The notes beneath the pieces were generated by a model. It was not told the origin of the DNA and did not search any database. It was given only the letters and a program-made list of their open reading frames with translations. Shown one piece after another: positions 37,421 through 49,100 of a stretch of DNA of 64,000 bases (the first letter of the stretch is position 1; every line of letters begins with the position of its first letter). This DNA is from Ianthella basta (Eukaryota > Porifera > Demospongiae > Verongiida > Ianthellidae): NCBI GenBank assembly GCA_964019415.1, contig OZ025881.1:1965280-2029279 (forward strand). Direction: 5' to 3'. Made by a program: the position numbers and the translations under genes.

Positions 37421-38703
37421 AAATAGTCTTCATAGTGCCAGATGGTAATGAGTGTTTCAGGTAATTTAACCTTGCAATACCTCCAAAACCTTTTCATCTC
37501 ACTGCTTCCACGTGGTCTTTCCAGGACAAACCCTCATCCACCCACACCCCAATTAATCTAACTTTGCTACTTAGCTTAACCTCCCGCCCCTTCAGACTCA
37601 GTGCTACAGCTCTCAGTTCATCACTTCTTCTCTTCCTACCGAGCAGAAGCAGCTGGGTCTTTGCTTCATTCAGTTTCAGCCCATTTTGTTCAACCCAACC
37701 AGCTACTGTAGCCAGGTCAGCGGTCAAATGTTGTGACAGATCCGATGGACTAGTGCAAGCTTCGTAAATTGTTGTGTCGTCCACATATTGCTTAACCCTA
37801 CTGTGAACAACTACATGCAGTAGATCATTCATAACAGAGAGAAGAGCAGTGGACCAAAGAACTATCCCTGTGGGATGCTGTAAAGGCTTGAGTGGCTAGG
37901 CAGATTCATGTTGATATTTCTAAAAGACACTAGCCAAAGGGGATCAGATATCAGACTTTTCGGCAGCACTACGGCTGCCTTCATCAGTGATTATAATGAC
38001 ACTTACAAGCAGGTGTATAAATCATCCATGCATACTTTCTGCTTTCTACCATTCAGGTAACTGTCAAACCAGCACAATTCACCCAGTCTTACTCTATAGC
38101 CCTCAAGCTTCTTGCGAAGAATAGAGTGACTAACAATGTCGAAGGCTTTACTTAGGTCAATCATGACAGTGCCTACCATTTTTCCTCATCTAAAACCTTT
38201 CGCCAATCATCGATTGTACTTACAAGTACATCTTGTGTGGTGTGATGTGGCCTGAATCCAGATTGTGCTTCATGGAGAATGGAATGCTTCTGTAGGTATG
38301 CAAAGAGCTGCTGAGAGACTAACCTCTCAAAGATCTTAGCAACCACAGGGAGCACTGACACAGGACAAAAATCTTCAACATGCTATGAGCCACTTCTTCT
38401 TCTCCTATATTGTTTTCATTTTGACACTTTGTTGTATGGCTTCGTGTTATGCTTCCAGTGGTGACCAAGGGACTTTCAAGATCGGCTTCTAAACGTTGTC
38501 TTAGCGAAATTTGAATGTCCTCTTCCGCCGCTAATCGTGGAACAGACCCCAACATCACTTCTGGTCCATAGGCAAAGAGATAGCTTTGAGACAGCAACCA
38601 GCAGGTCATCGCTTTCACCCCGCGCCTTCTTTAATAACGGCCGCACCCGCCTTGAAGGACTTCACTTCGCAGCCTGGAACACATGACAGGAGTAACGTAG
38701 AAA

Positions 38704-39344
38704 TAGTCTCGTACCCGACCCTGTCCGCCGGCCGCCATTTTATTCGCCGCCTCCCAGGGTCTGGAAAAGACTGCATCCAAAACCGTTGCACGGGGGGCGG
38801 AGTCGAACTGCCACCGCAGACCTCTTATCTCACCATTCATCAAACATCGACGCAAAATCTTGCGTAGACGTACAGAAGAGTGATCTTTGCTCACAGGAAA
38901 GAGGCTGCACTAGGTACAGGACGTTTATGGTCTCAAAGGCTGGGCCCCATTCCACGTGGGACCTTGAAGCATTCGAATTGCAGCCCGAACGTTGCAGCAA
39001 GCTGCACGGGACTGTGGCAATCCGTCAAGAACGACAAGAGCAAAGAACTGGCGATTTCCAGACGGCCTACAATTTAAGGAACGTTTGCTCAATCCTTAGG
39101 TTAAAAGTAGAGACGTGAACGGTGATAGCCCTTCTAGCGCACTTGTTCCTGCTGCGCCAGCCTGCCTGTTCGCCATTTTCACTTAGGCTAATGATATTCA
39201 TCTGACCACAAATGATGTCACAAAGGCCCTAATTGGTCCATGTCAGACGAGGACCTGTGCAACGGTTTTCTTAGCAGTCTTTTCCAGACCCTGGGAGGCG
39301 GCGAATAAAATGGCGGCCGGCGGACAGGGTCGGGTGCGAGACTA
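38704..39344. mobile_element. MITE with 71-bp inverted repeats and 9-bp target duplication
   Basis: Left arm 38704-38774 and right arm 39274-39344 match over 71 bp with one difference (GTACCCG versus GCACCCG). Arms begin TAGTCTCG and contain CCGCCGGCCGCCATTTTATT. Target duplication ACGTAGAAA at 38695-38703 and 39345-39353; the related family F copy at 53000 has the undisrupted site (GGAGTAACGTAGAAACTGG). No transposase is present. Nine-base duplications with long inverted ends suggest the Mutator-like type. Confidence 0.9.
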
Positions 39345-39608
39345 ACGTAGAAACTGGTGCTCTCCGTGATATGTACACGCTAACATTTTTCTACCATCTG
39401 TAGCGTTGAAAAGCTTAGCGCGCACAGTTGCCCTTCTAAATGCTCTTCAGAACCTGGCCCACATGTACTGCGCTGTAGCAAACTACATACGTAGCTTTTG
39501 CCATAACAGAACACTAGTTATTCTCGCGATTGTGGGTTCCTTGGTACATAATGTTTCTGTAAATACTCATTGTAAATTCATGTGCTGTAAGCAGTGATGT
39601 GGCATGGC

Positions 39609-39646
39609 GTGTGTGTGTGTGATTTGTGTGCGTGTGTATGTGTGTG

Positions 39647-39713
<67 letters not shown>

Positions 39714-39810
39714 GCGTGTGCGTGTGCGTGTGCGTGTGCGTGTGCGTGTGTGTGTGTGTGTGTGTCATGTATGTCTGGTGACAGTGGTGTGTGTGTGTGT
39801 GTGTGGAGGT
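39609..39810. repeat. (GT)n/(GTGTGC)n microsatellite
   Basis: A GT run of about 60 bp followed by CGTGTG units and more GT; it lies inside the family F element at the same position as a shorter GT repeat in the other copy. Confidence 0.95.
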
Positions 39811-40349
39811 CACTGAGGTGCATGACACAATGTCACGTTTACTTATTGTGAGTGACAGAGCAGCAAACGAAGTGAGCAAGTATTTCGAGTTGGGGTGGCA
39901 GCCCTACAAGTTTTTTACTCGAAACACTTGTTGGTACTAGTGCTACCCTTGCGAACTTCCACTCAGTAGCCACCTGACCCCACAGCAGACTGAAGGTGAA
40001 CTGCAATGTTAAACTGGAACTAATTGCTGGGGTAACCATCTTAAGCACTCTGCTACTAATACCGTCCAGTCCAGGAGTCTTACTAACATCCAAGCTGGCC
40101 AGTAACCTCTGAACATCTTCCTCTTCAATCCTCTCAAAAGTAGGATGGCTGAACAGCTTCTCGTGGACTCCGAGGCTGGTAAGTTTCGTCGCGGTCACCT
40201 AGCGCCATTTAGTTACAGGTCTGCACAGTTCACCATGCCACATACAGGCTCACATATAGCGCCCACGCGGACGCCCCCATTGGGGTATCTTCTTTTACAG
40301 GGATTGATCCCAACGGGGCAAACTACCCTGCATTGCCCGCTAGACTAGG

Positions 40350-40600
40350 ATGGGGTAGCCCCCCAGCAAGGCAAGTTGTGGCATGCGCCCCAGGCAGGGC
40401 TAGTCTGAGCTCAAGCCCCGAGCAGGGTTAGTCACAGGAATGCAGCCCCAGCAGGGCAAGCAGCAGCGGGCACCTTGGTGGCCTTGCTTGCAGGTAGGGC
40501 AAACAGGAGCAGCCCCCTATACCTGGTAGGGCCAGTGGCTCTGGTTCATTGTGCAAAGGTAGCCCAGCCGGCCTAGTGCAACCACGTGGGAACACATGCA
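40350..40600. repeat. Degenerate GC-rich minisatellite
   Basis: Variants of CCCCAGCAGGGCAAG recur at about 40361, 40391, 40418 and 40447, roughly every 27-30 bp. Located just upstream of the DIRS relic and possibly part of its leader. Confidence 0.45.
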
Positions 40601-41812
40601 GGTTAGGTTGCAACGGGCATGGTATCCTCCCTCCTTCTTGTGTGGCTGTATACATGCAGGTACCTTCTCAGGGGTCCAGCCAGAGATCCCAGAGTGGTCT
40701 CATCTATCCTGGGAATTAGGGGGTCCCCCAGCACACGTTCGGAGCAGTAGGGGTCTACAGCATCTGCCTCAGCAGAGGCTCCTTCAGCGCAAGCTCAAGT
40801 CCTACACACAGGCTTCCCCAAGCTCCACACCTCCAGTGGCCCCATCAAAGACCGGAAATAAGGTGACGCAGTCCTTCATTTGCCAGCCTCCGGAGTCCCC
40901 CCGATTCCTGGCTACATGGTCCAGGACATCAAGACCAGAAAATAAGTGGACTTAGCTGACTTGCTTCCAGAGGCACTTCAAAAGATGCAATATGATAAGG
41001 CTGAAGAAACCTAGGCCAAGGATGAGGCCAAGAAGAGGTTCACGATCAGCTTGGCCTTGGATTGGTCGGTGGCTTTCTCGACTTATATGGCCGTTATGTC
41101 ACACTTTGATCCATCACGGGCCTTTGCATTGTCAGCATACCAATCCATCGTTCTGAATCTGGCCAGGGGACGTGGGAGGACAGGCTTGGCTCAGATACAA
41201 CAAAGTGTTTCGCCAGGCGGCAGCCATCAACCCTGGTCTAAGCTGGCACAGATGCCAACAAGACATATGGTTCATGTCTGCAACAATGCCCTACGGGAGC
41301 ACTCTCCCAGCAGCACAGGGAGCCAGTCGAAGTGGGAGTCCCCCACCGTAGCAAGCTAGGGTAAACTCTGATGAGATCTGCACCAAGTAGAATCAGGGCA
41401 GATGCAACTTCCTTGCTTGCAAATTCATACATGTGTGTTTCTTGTGTCAGGGGGCCCACATAACCCACAGGTGTTACCGCTACCAGCCAAAGGAAGGATC
41501 CCATCAGTCGGGCATGCGGGCGTCAAGCAGTCATGCCAAGTAGCGAGTGGGTCAGCCCTATGCTGACCATCATGCCTTGATTGGCAACCCAGTGCGGAAG
41601 CTTCATCAAAGCCACAGATTGATTCTCGCTAGGACTGCAAGTCATTAAGTGTTGGAGTTACCTAACCTCTTGGTGCCTTTTAGTAACCTACTCTGTATAG
41701 TGTATTGCTCTCGAGTGCCTGCTGTGAATGACAATGGCAATATTGATCGCTTGTGTAGGGGGGCCTTGGCGCCCCCCTTAGGGGGGCAAATAACCCCTGT
41801 ACTGGAATATAT

Positions 41813-42073
41813 ACTAGAAATAATAATATTCTACAAAAATTGTAAGGATGTAGGGATGGCATAAAAAGGACAGAAACAAGCAAAGGCTGTTACACAGTGG
41901 AGCATTAACCATGGTCCCTACATGCAAGAATGTCACACCGTATAGTCCTACATCCTTGATTGTAGGGACGATGGTTAATGCTCCACTGTGTAACAGCCTT
42001 TGCTTGTTTCTGTCCTTTTTATGCCATCCCTACATCCTTACAATTTTTGTAGAAAATTTTTATTATTTCTAGT
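41813..42073. repeat. Near-perfect foldback, arms of about 110 bp
   Basis: The left arm 41813-41925 and right arm 41962-42073 pair almost throughout: ACTAGAAATAATAAT/ATTATTTCTAGT, GTAAGGATGTAGGGATGGCA/TGCCATCCCTACATCCTTAC, AAAGGCTGTTACACAGTGGA/TCCACTGTGTAACAGCCTTT. The loop is about 37 bp. The arms have few differences, so the structure is young or maintained. Confidence 0.85.
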
Positions 42074-44130
42074 TTCTGTACTTTTTATAGTGGGCAGCTA
42101 AGCTTAAGCAACACACAGTCGCTTAGTCTCAACCATAAGGCATTGATGCAGGCATTATACCTCAATTCTGTAATCCTAGAGCTCAAGGTGTGGGCTAGCA
42201 CCTAGGTTCCGCGTTAACCCAGCAAGGAACAGCGACCGGAAGCCAACCGTGGTGGGGAAATGCACGCACGACCGCGAAAGTCCTTCAAACGGCGTGCAAG
42301 CTAACTGCTGCAGCTGCTAACAATGGCACCAGTCACTCCGGTTTCATCCGTTTAATTATGTAATTTGAAAATGGTGTCCATCCCTCTTGGCCAAGCAACA
42401 CAGCAGGAGACGTGGCAAGCGCCGTCTTCCACACTAACCTGCGCCGCCTTCTAACCTACAAAGGAATGCAGTCAGCCAAAAATGGTGCAATATGGTGGGT
42501 GAAGTATTTTCCTGGTCCCTCTGGTTCGTGCGCTACAGCTGTCAAAGAAGAAGAAGAATAAGAAGACGAAACGTGAGAAATGTCAAGGGCGCTATCTACG
42601 TGTAGGCGCACCTTTGCTGTGAAATAAGGTCTGTTATGTGCACTGTTCAGTCCCCGCTTCGTCATGGTAAGTTTCGTTTGTCGGTTTTCAGTCCTGTTCA
42701 GGAGTAGCGCGACTTTTCATTTGTATTACAGCATACAAAAAACCACTGCCATCCCTACATAGACAGCACTACCGTGCTGTCCGATAGCACAGCGGACGCA
42801 CCCGGTGGCACCATACAGAGTCCCACATAAGGCAACAGTTGCCACAGGATGGTACCCCATCTGCTCTCATAGCGATGCTGGCCTCCACACCCCTTGCAGC
42901 AGCAGCATGGGTCCAAGCCCAGACAGAGAAAGGGTACATGGTCGGTCCCTTTGAATCCCAGCAATGTACCAAGGTTATCACAAACAGTATGGCCGCAGTA
43001 CCAAAGAAGACCCCGGAGAAGTGGCGTGTTGTAGTGGACCTCTCTTGCCCATCTGGTTCCAGTGTGAATGACAGCAGTATCTAATGGTAACCCTCCAGGT
43101 CTGCCAAGAGCTGGGAGTTCCAGTCGCACCGGAGAAGACAGAGGGTCCGGCCCTTCACTCACTTTCCTGGGCATCCAACTGGACTTGATGGCCATATGTT
43201 TGTCACTACCAGCAGAAAAGCTGGAGAAGTTGCAGGCAATGGTGGAGTCAGTCTGCGAAGCACAGGTGATCAGGGATGTGCACGCTTTCAATTCCCTCCT
43301 GGGTCACCTGTTCCACACAGCTACAGTTTGCCTGCTAGACAGGGCTTTCCTAAACCACCTGTGACCCACTGGCTACACATCCTTTGTGCTGCTTGGCCTA
43401 TTTCAAGCCCTTTATGACTTCCGTCTGTAGGCAGTGCACATCCAAGGCAAGGCCAATGTGGGAGTTGATCTGCTCGCCCGCAACCAGGCCCTGGCATTTT
43501 TGAGCTCTCACCCAGAGGCTTTCTCCTTCCCATCCTCCTTGCCCCCAACCCCAATTTATCTGCTTTGTTCACAGGCCCATCCAGTAACCTCAGCAGCCTG
43601 GAGGGAACTCTTTGCCAGCTTTTGGAGGGGAGGGGGATCGCACCAGCAACCAGGACAGTGTATGCCACAGGCTGGCGAAGGTATCAAGCCTTCGCTGCTG
43701 CATTCTCCCTCCCCTTTCACCCTATCTCCCGTGAGAAAGCAGCACTCTTCATGACCTGGGTCAGGAGGGGCTGGCAGTCTCCACCATCAAGTCATACCTG
43801 GCAACTTTAAGATATTTTAAACTACTCGCCAACCCTTCTGATATGTCTCCTTCCTTTCAGTCCCCCTATATCAAGCTCATCATGTGGGGGATTAGGAGGG
43901 CAAATGCACAGAAACAGCCCCTCTAGTCCGGCTCCCCACCACCACAGGTATACTGGCAAAGATTAAGCCGGCTCTTGCTGAAACTCCCCCAGAATATGAC
44001 AATGTCCTTACCTGGGCGGCCTGCTGCACAGGTTTCTTTGGGTTATTGCGATGCACTGAATTCCTCTGCCCAGACAATGGGAAGTTTGACCCTCAGACTC
44101 ACCTAGCTGGCACTTAGCGATGTTACCATT

Positions 44131-44559
44131 GTGGAGGACAAGGCACAGCGGAGGATCCACTTGCAGATAAAAGCGTCAAAGACTGACCAGTTCCGCACCA
44201 GCTCCACTGTAATCCTGGGAAGCACAGGAGCTGGAATTCGCCTGGTGGCCGCCCTGCTAGAATATCTGAATGGGCAGGGTGGGGCCCCAGGACTGCTCTT
44301 CATTAATCAAGATAAGTCACCGCTGCGCCATCACAAGTTTGTAGGTTATGTCCAGCAAGCCCTGACCATGGCAGGTCTTCAAGGATCTGATGTCAATGGG
44401 AACAGCTTTCACATTAGCACGGCAATGTCGGCTAGTCAAGCAGGAGTGCCTGAGACCACGATTAAGGTCCTGGGCAGGTGGCAGAGCATGGCTTACCAAA
44501 GATATATCAGGCCCTCCTCGTCAGAGCTGGCGGAGGTAGCGGAAAAACTGGTCCTGTGA
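44131..44559 (+). pseudogene. DIRS tyrosine recombinase, C-terminal catalytic part
   Basis: A 142-residue open frame. KASKTDQFR is followed by LLEYLNGQG, FVGYVQQALTMAG, then NSFHISTAMSASQAGV and LGRWQSMAYQRYIRPS. In this family the His and Arg of an HSFR motif are catalytic; here they read NSFH, so both are substituted, while the W and terminal Tyr region remain. Upstream frames are shifted. The enzyme should be inactive. Confidence 0.75.
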
Positions 44560-44560
44560 C

Positions 44561-45250
44561 GTACATGTGTGCTTGCATGACCCCACTTTTGTTTCTACTA
44601 GCAGTAGGCTTGTTTCCGAGGCTGAGCTATTTCAATGCATTAATTCAATAGGTGGCACTAACCAGGAGTAACAGGATTCAAATGTACTATGTCAAAAAGG
44701 GTCCAGCTGGGGCTCCCATAGTAGGGTTGGGTCTCCCCCAGGCGTGACCATGGAATTACATTATCTGTTACCTAAGGTCCAGTACAGAGGCCAGAGGCCA
44801 AAGTCATGAGGTCAGAGAGCAAAGGTCATGGGCCGGGTTCATGCCTTTAACACTAAGCATGGTTGCAGGTGCATGTGCTGGTACCATGATTTTCTTATGG
44901 GGTTTGGTTGTTGTATAGCCATAGGCTCTGCTAACATAAGGGGAGCTGGCTGGCGTTTATGTAGCAGCACAGTTGAGCTTCAGCAAGTTAAGCGGGAGAG
45001 GGAGACATTAAAGTAGTGCCGTATCATGCTATGTATGACTTGCCTTCGTAGCTGTCAGAGTAACACGGACTCCTCCTTGTCCGTGCGCCGCCTCAACAAA
45101 CTACAGTGGGCTCTTCAGAAAGTCACCTGAAGCCAGTGCAAGTGTGCTAAACTGGAATCGACGCAAGCCGAATCTGATTGGAGCTGCCAGTCGCCGGGTG
45201 CACCATCATCGTCAATTGTAGAGTCTGTTTTGTCAGCAGGTGAGGTAAAC
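44561..45250. other. Unassigned sequence
   Basis: Probably the 3' part of the DIRS element followed by intergenic DNA. AAAGTCATGAGGTCAGAGAGCAAAGGTCATG at 44800-44830 is a short direct repeat of AAGGTCATG-like units. No gene seen. Confidence 0.35.
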
Positions 45251-45267
45251 TAGTCTCATCATGGCTT

Positions 45268-45603
45268 TCAGAAGTGCCTGCTGAGCATCCACAAATACCC
45301 TTTGCTTTTGCCTAATCTGTAGCCCTTGTATGTATCACTAAAGGCTGCAATCACCGCTAGTGTAAACATGCGGTGCTCATATTGAGGGATAGTATGACAA
45401 TGTATAAGCTTGCGTGAGGGAGCAGCAGAGGTTAGAAAGCTTGTCCAAACATCTTTTCTGGGAGTATGAATATACTTAATATCAGGCCTTCCGCGTTTTT
45501 CCGTATATGTTTTGTATACTGTCCATACTATAATTCCAGTGCAGTCCGTACACAAACAATCAGCCGCGGCCATGAAAGTGTTCGGTCCTCGTTTGAGACG
45601 CAT
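45268..45603 (-). CDS. Possible coding exon downstream of Gene B
   Basis: A 111-codon frame (MRLKRGPNTFMAAADCLC... to KGYLWMLSRHF) preceded by an acceptor-like CTTACCTACAG at 45640. It could be an alternative last exon of Gene B, but no donor in the preceding exon gives a matching phase with a good consensus. It could also be a chance frame. Content not recognised. Confidence 0.35.
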   Translation of the reverse strand: MRLKRGPNTFMAAADCLCTDCTGIIVWTVYKTYTEKRGRPDIKYIHTPRKDVWTSFLTSAAPSRKLIHCHTIPQYEHRMFTLAVIAAFSDTYKGYRLGKSKGYLWMLSRHF

Positions 45604-45657
45604 GAAAGGGCTACAGGTTTCAAACTTGGCCTGTAGGTAAGGGATACATCATAGGTA

Positions 45658-45995
45658 CTAATGATGCAATAAACCGCGATTGCGTGAAATATCACCTCCG
45701 TGCGATTTTATTCCCGTAACCAACATGTTTGTTTTAGCCCCAAATGGTCCCTTTTCGCAAATCCAGTCACACATATCAGAGAAGGGAATGGATAAACTCA
45801 AGCAACTTACATCTTTCTCAAATGATTGGAAGTATGAAAACACATGGCCATAAACTGCAGTTACGTCAATCAAGCCATGACTTGATTCATCCAAAATTGA
45901 CTTGAGGCCTTTGCTAACAGAAAAGCCACTCTTTTTCACAAAAGGCCACCTGCTTGAGCCTGTAACATCCACACACAGCACAATTTTAAGACAAT
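45658..45995 (-). CDS. Gene B exon 3 (terminal)
   Basis: Acceptor CTGAATATCAG; AT completing Asn, then CLKIVLCVDVTGSSRWPF... to the stop at 45658-45660. Confidence 0.7.
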
Positions 45996-46080
45996 CTGAT
46001 ATTCAGTGTTTCTCCACATGACACTAACACACAGGTACACGCACACATGCATATGCACACGCACACACGCACGCACGCAC

Positions 46081-46136
<56 letters not shown>

Positions 46137-49100
46137 CAACAACAACAACAAACAGGTAAAGTATATGCATGCCCACAAGGGTTCAATGACACACATGCAT
46201 GCACACATACACTACAAGCCTGCAGCCAAAGACTTACTCTGTTCAGCCTCTGCAGTCTCAGCTGGGTTGGGTACCTTCACTGCTACAGGGGGAACATCAA
46301 CACTGCTCTCTACATTCATTGTCACAGATACATTCCCAATGTCTTGTGTCTGTAGCCAGTCTAGAAATGGCTTCCCAATTCTGTGACTCACAACACAGAG
46401 GAGAAAGCTGGAAGGGAGATCAGTGTTCCAGAATTTATCCAACAGGATAGTGCTGTCTGAATGGTGCACCAAGATCAATCCCAATAGATTCCTGCTCTTC
46501 ATTCTGTCTTCCACATCCTTCAGGACTGTCATCATAGTGGATTCTGGAGCAAGACTATACACCAGGCAATTCTGAAAACATGCTTCATCTGGGTCAACAC
46601 CATGGTGAATACACTTGATCCAGCTATTGCTCTGAATCATTGCATCAGGACAGCTGCATGATAAGCTGTTCACTTCATGGTCACCACTTTTGACACGTAG
46701 AACTGAAGAAAGATTACAAACATGCACACTACAGTCACATGTACACAATACATAGTACTCTCTCACGCAGAACGCACACACACGATAGAGTAGAGGTTCA
46801 TTACCATGCCCATAGTATAGAAAAGGGGAGTAAAAAATTTGGGGCTTACAAATCACATGGTACACTGTTTCATAAATTCAAGACGTTTTGGCCCCAAAAG
46901 GGCATTCTTGAGTTGTACAAAACTGCTTTGTAACACTGAAGAAGGCCCCTTTGGGGCCAAAACGTCTTCAAGTTAAGAAACAGTGTACCATGTGATTTAA
47001 AACTTACTATAATGCACCGGATCTCGGTTTGCGTGTTTGTTTGTTCAGTCATAAAATCGGCGCCTTGCAGGGAATCAGCACAAGATGCTCCATGCCAGTT
47101 GAGGGACTGGACAGGCCCACCTAGTTGCCTTGCCGCCAAAGAGCGCGATTCCTCTGTCCGTTCGCTGCGGGCCAACATGCCATTTTTGAAATTGTCGACC
47201 CTTCCACTACCAGTCATTGACAGATTCAATACATGCTATGCCAGTTAAGAAAGTGGGGGGACATGAGCTTAGAGGGATACTGTTCACCTAGCTGCCTTGC
47301 AGCCGAAGAGAGTGCTTTCTTTTTCCCAGGCCAAGACACCATTTTCAATTATCGGTCCAGTTATTTTATTAATTAACCAAGTAATTATATTATATTATTA
47401 GCTATAATATTCAATATAATTTTTATTGGTATAATTATTGGTTGGTCCAGAGTTTGGAAGAAAAACCTTTGCCTTCCAGAGGGCCCATAGATGGAATTCC
47501 TGCCTGAAACTTTCTAAGCGTACATGTAATGACCTTCAAAATCGCTGAGAATGTACACCTATTAACCTACTTCAAGAATACCAACTTTCAGCCAGCCAAG
47601 AGACTTGAGTGCAATACAGCACGGCCACAACGGAAGGAGAAATTTTCCTGAAATTCTGGAATTTCTTCTTCAAGGAACACAGTGGAAGCATCTAGTTCAC
47701 AGCATCATGGAAAGTGCTACAGTAGCTAAGTTCTTCGGGCAGGTCGCAACTAGAGCTCTGTCACTAAGTCAGTTAGGGTCGCTTGTCTTTTATCGCTACA
47801 ACTTTGTAGAAAGCATCATATTTCCTGCGGCGAGGGTGCTGCAATTGCGGCCTGTCCGGAGAATCAGCGAACACCTCTCAACTCACTAGAAATATGTTTT
47901 GAAATCTCAGTCCATTCCTTTATGGAGTTACACATGTGGAACATGTCCACGTGGTTACATAATGCGCACTTTGTTATGACTAACAAGTGAAGGTGAGAAA
48001 TTCCTGTGTTGCCATGGCTACACATGTGCAGTGCGCGTGACGTTGGACTAACGAGTCATACAGCCTCACACCCGGCGTTGCCCATTTAACGGAAGAGTGG
48101 AACAAGGTACTGAAAATCAATCGACAATTGTCTTGAAGAGCTAACCTGAACGTGTAGAACGACTTCAAATCGTTGGATTGGCTTTCGCAAGCTTTTGTGA
48201 AATGCCTTACGTCAGAATACGTTATGCATGTGGCTTCTGTTGTGCAATTTGTGACAAGATAGTCATGTGACTCGACTGATCGAAGACGTTAAATGGCAGT
48301 GTCTTGACAATTTCGCTCAGCAGTCTTCGCGGAGAAGGCTTTTTCACTCAACGAAGATTGAAATGGTTAGTAAACGACTTGTTCTAATTTTTCCATGTGG
48401 GCAATAGCTATACATGGATTCTTCCCCAAGTTACAGTACCTGACACGTTTGACTTCCAGGGTAGTTACAATTTTAAGCCATAGCTTCGGAACGGAAAGGT
48501 TTACAGCTCCTGCCCACATGGACAAGTTAGATAGTATGATTGTGCATCAATTGATACCTTTTTCAACTTTCTAAGACCTTTCATCTTTGACTGCTAGTGC
48601 ATTTTCCGCATTATTGTCGCCTCTTTTGACGGCGAAATACCTCAGCGCATGGAGCGATTCTTGGCAACAATTGCATATGGGATTACAGAGCAGCCCTTAG
48701 TTGTCATTTATTTCACTTCGATTGTGTTCGTCTTGTAGGAGATAGAAGCAAAAATGTGGAATTCAAAATTCGGCGCGCATTGTTTACATTGGACATGTCT
48801 CACATGCATAGACCTCGCAGCAGTCACCCTATGCAACCATCGTCCACAAAAAAGCCGTAATCTTGTCAAACAAGCACGTATCACAACTCACCGGGAGCCA
48901 ACAGCATATCTGCACCAGCCATCTTTCAATCAATACAAAATGGCGACGTAGTGCAGATCGCACAAAGCTACGTGCAGCAATCGTCTACTGAAGTCTTCCG
49001 TATCCTCGTAGCAACACTCTCTACCGGTTATTTGATGGCCAGTGACAACGCATGTTGCAAACGGAAGTGCATTCTTATGCATTAGCAAGTTAATAGAAGC

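Larger units (their letters stand above)
38405..39935. mobile_element. Family F element, copy 1 (contains microsatellite and nested MITE)
   Basis: Interrupts the YVDD LINE between ARVALVP and VEDFCPVSV. It shares with 52825-53545 the blocks TCCTCTTCCGCCGCTAATC, ACACATGACAGGAGTAACGT, AGCGCGCACAGTTGCCCTTC, GGGTTCCTTGGTACAT, a GT repeat, ATGTCTGGTGACAGTGG and GAGCAAGTATTTCGAGTTGG. It starts like hairpin repeat E (CCTATATTGTTTTCA) and ends in an AGTATTTCGAGTT/AACTCGAAACACTT hairpin-like pair. Non-coding. Confidence 0.7.
35570..40198 (-). mobile_element. YVDD LINE relic shattered by nested insertions
   Basis: Minus-strand RT pieces in order: 40198-39940 (VSKTPGLDGISSRVLKMV, EWKFARVALVP); 38398-38173 (DFCPVSVLPVVAKIFERLVS, SGFRPHHTTQDVL); about 38170-37860 (IDLSKAFDIVSH, FFGPLLFSV); 37832-37494 (VKQYVDDTTIYEACTSPSD); 37220-36955 (LERIQNYAMRQIY, LVRRREYFRLI); and a terminal piece at 35950-35740 (NLTERLHEIKNLKTFKL). 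The 3' end is near 35570 with CATAATCATAATCATCC. YVDD and the tail resemble CR1/jockey-type LINEs. Inserted into it are a family F element (38405-39935), a family G foldback (37257-37420), a partial relative near 37930-38020, and other sequence at about 36000-36950. Not functional. Confidence 0.75.
40590..44560 (+). mobile_element. DIRS-type retrotransposon relic
   Basis: A Gag-like segment at 40960-41345 (ALDWSVAFSTYMAVMSHFDP, then shifted YNKVFRQAAAINPGLSW). RT start at 42839-43084 (EKGYMVGPFESQ, VPKKTPEKWRVVVDLS, SVNDSSI). Most of the RT catalytic core is deleted, then 43140-43364 (LTFLGIQLDLMA, LLGHLFHTATVC) and the end of RNase H at 43434-43480 (HIQGKANVGVDLLARN). A tyrosine recombinase follows at about 43590-44559 in several frames (ATRTVYATGWRRYQAF; IHLQIKASKTDQF; LGRWQSMAYQRYIRPS). 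DIRS elements integrate with a tyrosine recombinase rather than an integrase. A foldback-containing segment (41813-42073) interrupts it between Gag and RT. Inactive. Confidence 0.8.

Noticed and set aside
39514..39879. Long HTHTHT/CVCVCV open frames on both strands
   Set aside because: These are translations of the GT/CA microsatellite, not proteins. The same applies to frames over 45936-46355.
40690..41360. Host gene with retrovirus-like Gag
   Set aside because: The sequence fits DIRS Gag and is followed by DIRS RT, RNase H and tyrosine recombinase pieces on the same strand, with frameshifts. It is an element relic, not a host gene.
45268..45603. Treating this frame as a certain fourth exon of Gene B
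   Set aside because: The acceptor at 45640 is good, but no donor in exon 3 gives phase 0 with a proper consensus, and exon 3 already ends in a stop. It is listed only as possible.
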